From Treponema sp. (lineage in GTDB: Bacteria > Spirochaetota > Spirochaetia > Treponematales > Breznakiellaceae), in NCBI GenBank assembly GCA_031265845.1, contig JAISCC010000038.1:1-45240 (forward strand): DNA of 45,240 nt, in the 5' to 3' direction. The translations under genes were made by a program, and so were the position numbers. The number at the start of each line of letters is the position of its first letter. Position 1 is the stretch's first letter. The notes below the pieces were generated by a model. The model ran no database searches. It saw nothing but the letters and a program-made list of their open reading frames with translations, and was not told the DNA's origin. Shown here piece by piece: positions 42,042-45,240 of this stretch.

Positions 42042-42063
42042 AACCTTATTTTACCGATATAAT
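42035..42063 (+). promoter_or_regulatory. promoter of the exported TPR gene (leaderless layout)
   Basis: TTGAAA (42035-42040), 17 bp, TATAAT (42058-42063), then 8 nt to the ATG at 42072. No Shine-Dalgarno. Confidence 0.75.
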
Positions 42064-42071
42064 AGAAAATC

Positions 42072-43199
42072 ATGAAAAAAATTCCGCTTGTCTTTGCCTT
42101 TATTTTTCTCCTTTTTCTCCCGTTGCGGTTGTTCGGACAAAGAGCGGCGCATCCTTATTGGTATACCCTTGAACAGGGCAAGACTTTCTTCAGGAACGGT
42201 CAATATGGCGGCGCCCTCAACGCCTTTGAAGACGCCAAACGGAATCGCAGGACGATGTACGAAAAGATGGAGCAAGACCTTATCTATGTTCTTTCTCTCT
42301 CCGAAGTGCGGCGCATGAGGGATTCTCTTGATGAAGTTGAGCGCTACATTGCGAAAAATTATCTTGACAACGCCGCGACGGCGCTCAAGGAACTCTATTT
42401 CCGTGTTCCCAGACAGTCACTGAACGGCTCCGCAAATAACGCGCTCAAAACTTTTGGAACGTTGAAAGCTTACCCGGAAGCTGAATATTGGATCGGCGAG
42501 GTGTACCGCATTGAAGGGGAACTGAACCTTGCCGTCAGACAGTACCAAAAAGCTCACGAACAGCGGGCGAATCTGGAGAATCCTCATTTTGATATAGACA
42601 TCCTTTATAGAATCGTTGATGTTTTTCGCATTACGCAGGATTACAACGCAATGGAGGAATGGGCGCTGTCCATTCTGGCGACAGACGCCCTATGGTCAGG
42701 CGGTTCAGCGCAACTGTATGCGCGGGGCGCCATGTCGAAGCTCCTCGAAAGCGACGGCGGCATAAAACGCTTCCTGACGGTGTACCGCTACGACAACGCC
42801 CAAGTTGAACGGATACACCAGCTTTTGGGTTTTTTTTACTACAATTCGGGCAGGCACGGCAACGCCCAAGAACATCTGATGTTCTCATTTTTAATAAACA
42901 GCACCCTCATTATCAACGAACTCCTCAGAAACCGCTATGATTTTGAGTTTGTCTCGCTGGAGGCGATGCTCGAAGAAGCCGAGGCTGACCCTGTTTTGAT
43001 TGATTTTATCGATTCTACGGACTACTACAAAACAGTGTATTACCTCGCATGCGCCTTGTACGCAAACGGCAAAGCGACGACAGCCCGCGAATTGTGGAAT
43101 GTCTTGAGCGAACGCCGCGTCGTAGCGGGCGAATGGGCCGCCCGCTCCGCAAACCAGTTGAAATCGCCCGCCATTGAAAGTCCACGAGAGGCGTTGTAG
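42072..43199 (+). CDS. exported TPR-like helical repeat protein
   Basis: 375 residues with a Sec signal peptide (KKIPLVFAFIFLLFLPLRLF, cleavage near FGQ). The mature protein is helical with TPR-like pairs: YTLEQGKTFFRNGQYGGALN, EAEYWIGEVYRIEGELNLAV, LLGFFYYNSGRHGNAQEHL and TVYYLACALYANGKATTARE. Probably a periplasmic scaffold; partner unknown. It has its own promoter and is followed by a short spacer with a CCGCCC-aa-GGGCGG hairpin before the convergent ilvD. Confidence 0.82.
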   Translation: MKKIPLVFAFIFLLFLPLRLFGQRAAHPYWYTLEQGKTFFRNGQYGGALNAFEDAKRNRRTMYEKMEQDLIYVLSLSEVRRMRDSLDEVERYIAKNYLDNAATALKELYFRVPRQSLNGSANNALKTFGTLKAYPEAEYWIGEVYRIEGELNLAVRQYQKAHEQRANLENPHFDIDILYRIVDVFRITQDYNAMEEWALSILATDALWSGGSAQLYARGAMSKLLESDGGIKRFLTVYRYDNAQVERIHQLLGFFYYNSGRHGNAQEHLMFSFLINSTLIINELLRNRYDFEFVSLEAMLEEAEADPVLIDFIDSTDYYKTVYYLACALYANGKATTARELWNVLSERRVVAGEWAARSANQLKSPAIESPREAL

Positions 43200-43278
43200 T
43201 GGTCGCCACGACGACTCGCGCAGGCGATTTCTTATCACAGTGCAAGAAACGCCGCCCAAGGGCGGTCGTCCTCTCATG

Positions 43279-44943
43279 TTACTTAAACACCGCGCCCAAT
43301 GCGGCTGAACTGACCTGTCGCGCATAGCGCGTAAGATAACTGCGCGGATCGTTTGTTTTGGGAATAAAAGGCGCTTTTTCACGCTTTCTCCGCGCTATTT
43401 CCCCATCGCTTACCAGCGCCGCAATGGCGCGGGCGGGTATGTCGATGCTGATGCGATCCCCGTCTTTAAGAAGCCCGATAAGCCCGTCTTCCGCAGCTTC
43501 GGGCGATACATGACCAATTGCCGCGCCCCGCGTCGCGCCCGAAAAGCGTCCGTCCGTGACAAGCGCAACCTTGTCGTCAAGTCCCCTGCCCGCGAGTGCG
43601 CCGGTGGGCGCAAGCATTTCCTTCATGCCCGGTCCCCCGCGCGGCCCCTCATATCGGATGACCACCACGTCTCCGGCGAGTATCTTTCCATCCATGATCG
43701 CGTTAAAAGCGGACTCCTCGGAATCAAAGCAACGCGCAGGACCCTCGTGTTTCAACATGCCGGGAGCGACCGCGCTCTGTTTGACAACGCAACCGTTCGG
43801 CGCAAGGTTGCCGAACAGCGCCGCAAGCCCTCCGGTTTGGGAGAAGGGATTGTCTATGGGTCTGATAACAGCCGTATTGCGATTCACCGCGTGTTTCACA
43901 CTGTCTTTAAGCGTACCGTACACCGTGGCCGCCGTCGTGTCGATCAGACTTTTTTTATCAAGCTCCGCCAAGACCGCCGGGACTCCTCCCGCCGCATGAA
44001 GGTCTTCGATTGCCGCAGAACCGGCGGGCGCGAGATGGCACAGGTTCGGCGTGGCCGCGCTCACCTTGTTCAAAAGCTCCATATCCAGTTTAAAGCCTGT
44101 TTCATGGGCGATGGCGGGCAGATGCAACGCCGTATTGGTGGAGCAGCCCAGCGCCATATCAAGGGCAAGCGCGTTCATAAACGCCTTTTCTGTCATAATC
44201 GCGCGCGGACGGATGTCTTTTTTCAGCGCGTCAAGAATAAGCGCCCCGGTCTTTTTCGCAAGGCGCGTCCGTTCAGCCATAACCGCCGGTATGGCGCCGT
44301 TGCCCGGAAGCGCCATGCCCAGCGCCTCGGTGACGCAGTTCATCGAATTGGCGGTGAACATGCCCGCGCACGAGCCGCAACCCGGGCACGCGGCGTTCTC
44401 CCATTCCGCAAGCTCCTCCTCGGTCATCGCGCCGGACCCAACCGCGCCGACAGCCTCAAACATGTCGGTCAAGGTCAACGGCGCGCCATTGCTTTTATGC
44501 CCCGCAAGCATGGGTCCTCCTGAAACAAACACCGAGGGCGCGTTCAGCCGCGCCGCAGCCATAAGCATGCCCGGTACGATCTTGTCGCAATTCGGAATAA
44601 AGAGCAGCGCGTCAAACCCGTGCGCCATCGCCATACACTCAATGGAGTCCGCTATCAACTCCCGCGTAATCAGAGAGTAGCGCATGCCTTCGTGTCCCAT
44701 CGCAATGCCGTCGCACACGCCGATAACGGGAAACTGTATGGGAACGCCGCCCGCCATGCGTACGCCGTCAGCCGCCGCCTTCGCTATGACATCAAGGTGC
44801 AGGTGTCCCGGCACTATTTCGCTTTTCGCAACCGCAATCCCGATGAGCGGACGGATCAGCTCCTCGTCAATAAATCCCAGCGCCTTAAACAGCGACCGCT
44901 GCGGCGCGCGCGCAATCCCTTTTTTGACCACATCGCTTCGCAT
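43279..44943 (-). CDS. ilvD: dihydroxy-acid dehydratase
   Basis: Dehydrates 2,3-dihydroxy-isovalerate and -methylvalerate in valine and isoleucine synthesis; iron-sulfur enzyme. ATG 44943 ([19 protein letters not shown]) has AAGGAG at 6 nt; an upstream extension to 45033 precedes the promoter and is not translated. 554 residues, normal length. Cluster cysteines in [20 protein letters not shown] and [19 protein letters not shown]; other marks [11 protein letters not shown] and [11 protein letters not shown]. No other branched-chain gene is nearby. Its leader can form two alternative hairpins. Confidence 0.96.
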   Translation of the reverse strand: MRSDVVKKGIARAPQRSLFKALGFIDEELIRPLIGIAVAKSEIVPGHLHLDVIAKAAADGVRMAGGVPIQFPVIGVCDGIAMGHEGMRYSLITRELIADSIECMAMAHGFDALLFIPNCDKIVPGMLMAAARLNAPSVFVSGGPMLAGHKSNGAPLTLTDMFEAVGAVGSGAMTEEELAEWENAACPGCGSCAGMFTANSMNCVTEALGMALPGNGAIPAVMAERTRLAKKTGALILDALKKDIRPRAIMTEKAFMNALALDMALGCSTNTALHLPAIAHETGFKLDMELLNKVSAATPNLCHLAPAGSAAIEDLHAAGGVPAVLAELDKKSLIDTTAATVYGTLKDSVKHAVNRNTAVIRPIDNPFSQTGGLAALFGNLAPNGCVVKQSAVAPGMLKHEGPARCFDSEESAFNAIMDGKILAGDVVVIRYEGPRGGPGMKEMLAPTGALAGRGLDDKVALVTDGRFSGATRGAAIGHVSPEAAEDGLIGLLKDGDRISIDIPARAIAALVSDGEIARRKREKAPFIPKTNDPRSYLTRYARQVSSAALGAVFK

Positions 44944-44962
44944 ATTTTCTCCTTGTTGAGGT

Positions 44963-45001
44963 TTTTTCACAATTTTTGAGAAAGCCTCTGGTGAAAAATT
45001 G
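44963..45001 (-). promoter_or_regulatory. ilvD leader with two mutually exclusive hairpins
   Basis: On the minus strand CAATTTTT (45001-44994) can pair with AAAAATTG (44977-44970), or TTTTTCAC (44998-44991) with GTGAAAAA (44970-44963). The 5' arms overlap, so only one can form at a time. No leader peptide rich in Leu/Ile/Val is seen. Confidence 0.4.
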
Positions 45002-45027
45002 TACCCGCATGGATAGAAAAATGTCAA
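44998..45027 (-). promoter_or_regulatory. promoter of ilvD
   Basis: Minus strand TTGACA (45027-45022), 18 bp, TACAAT (45003-44998). It gives a leader of about 50 nt carrying the paired hairpin arms. Confidence 0.75.
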
Positions 45028-45140
45028 GCCCAATTAAGTATGTTTCATCTACAGACCTGTCATGTACAGTTTTTTGCTTTTATCCAGCGCTATTTTTGTA
45101 AAATCACTATCTTTATAGATAACTTGTGAGTCGCAAGATA

Positions 45141-45239
45141 TCAGGCGGTTTTATAGAGAAAAGCATCAGTACGCATAGACTCAATAATATTGCCAAACAC
45201 CCTCAAATGTTTTAATTCAGGCAGAGATCGTTGAAAATC
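45141..45239 (-). CDS. C-terminal 32 codons of a gene running off the window
   Basis: The minus-strand frame is open from the window edge to TGA at 45143-45141: DFQRSLPELKHLRVFGNIIE then SMRTDAFLYKTA. The other two frames stop earlier. No family recognised from so short a piece. Bases 45028-45140 between it and the ilvD promoter hold no gene. Confidence 0.4.
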   Translation of the reverse strand, partial: DFQRSLPELKHLRVFGNIIESMRTDAFLYKTA

Positions 45240-45240
45240 C

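Noticed and set aside
43510-44680. Long plus-strand frames opposite ilvD (337 and 209 codons)
   Set aside because: Arg/His-rich or low-complexity antisense translations of a clearly real minus-strand gene; no start signals.

Overview
The window looks like chromosome of a Treponema-like spirochaete with roughly balanced base composition. The evidence is the family content and the order: BspA-type leucine-rich and InlB-type repeat lipoproteins, a truB-ribF-rpsO-pnp-dut run, an HDOD/TPR/metallo-hydrolase cluster, and long poly-C/poly-G tracts in a leader ORF and in a lipoprotein gene. The species cannot be named from the sequence. Standard stop codons are used throughout.

Layout. 1-2044 is a decayed accessory stretch: the tail of a REP-associated tyrosine transposase, a frameshifted clan AA aspartic protease and a broken restriction/methylase N-terminus. 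2151-4260 (minus) holds dxs behind a 29-codon COX24/mS38-like gene. 4615-6748 is a promoter, a short leader ORF carrying 13 C, and a membrane diguanylate cyclase. 6820-8530 holds a palindromic repeat cluster and a lipoprotein gene whose signal peptide is cut from its body by a 14-C tract. 8678-10937 (minus) is a PLP aminotransferase plus HEAT-repeat protein. 11103-15422 is yajC-secD-secF-ispH.

15423-20870 is an AT-rich, laterally mobile and decaying region: a LiaF-like gene, a two-gene remnant with a TIR-like (Thoeris ThsB type) fragment, and a restriction-modification locus in which only the C5 methyltransferase is intact while the HindVP-type nuclease and Vsr are broken. An almost perfect sigma70 promoter downstream of a 15-bp palindrome (20630-20701) has no obvious gene. 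21140-26830 has ligA, a BspA-like lipoprotein and a pseudokinase-like membrane protein. 27201-33177 is hemW-truB-ribF-rpsO-pnp-dut. 33343-39123 is LamG/FnIII protein-TPR-HDOD-MBL hydrolase-recO. 39264-43199 is a zinc-uptake locus (Cys-rich small membrane protein, znuC, znuB fused in frame to a lipoprotein, no znuA) followed by an exported TPR protein. 43279-45027 (minus) is ilvD, and a partial gene ends at 45141.

Themes: two homopolymeric tracts that probably switch a c-di-GMP enzyme and a surface lipoprotein; a recurrent promoter layout in which the -10 box lies 6-8 nt before the ATG with no Shine-Dalgarno (leaderless mRNAs); short palindromic elements, one of them inserted in frame inside znuC; and extensive loss of defence genes.
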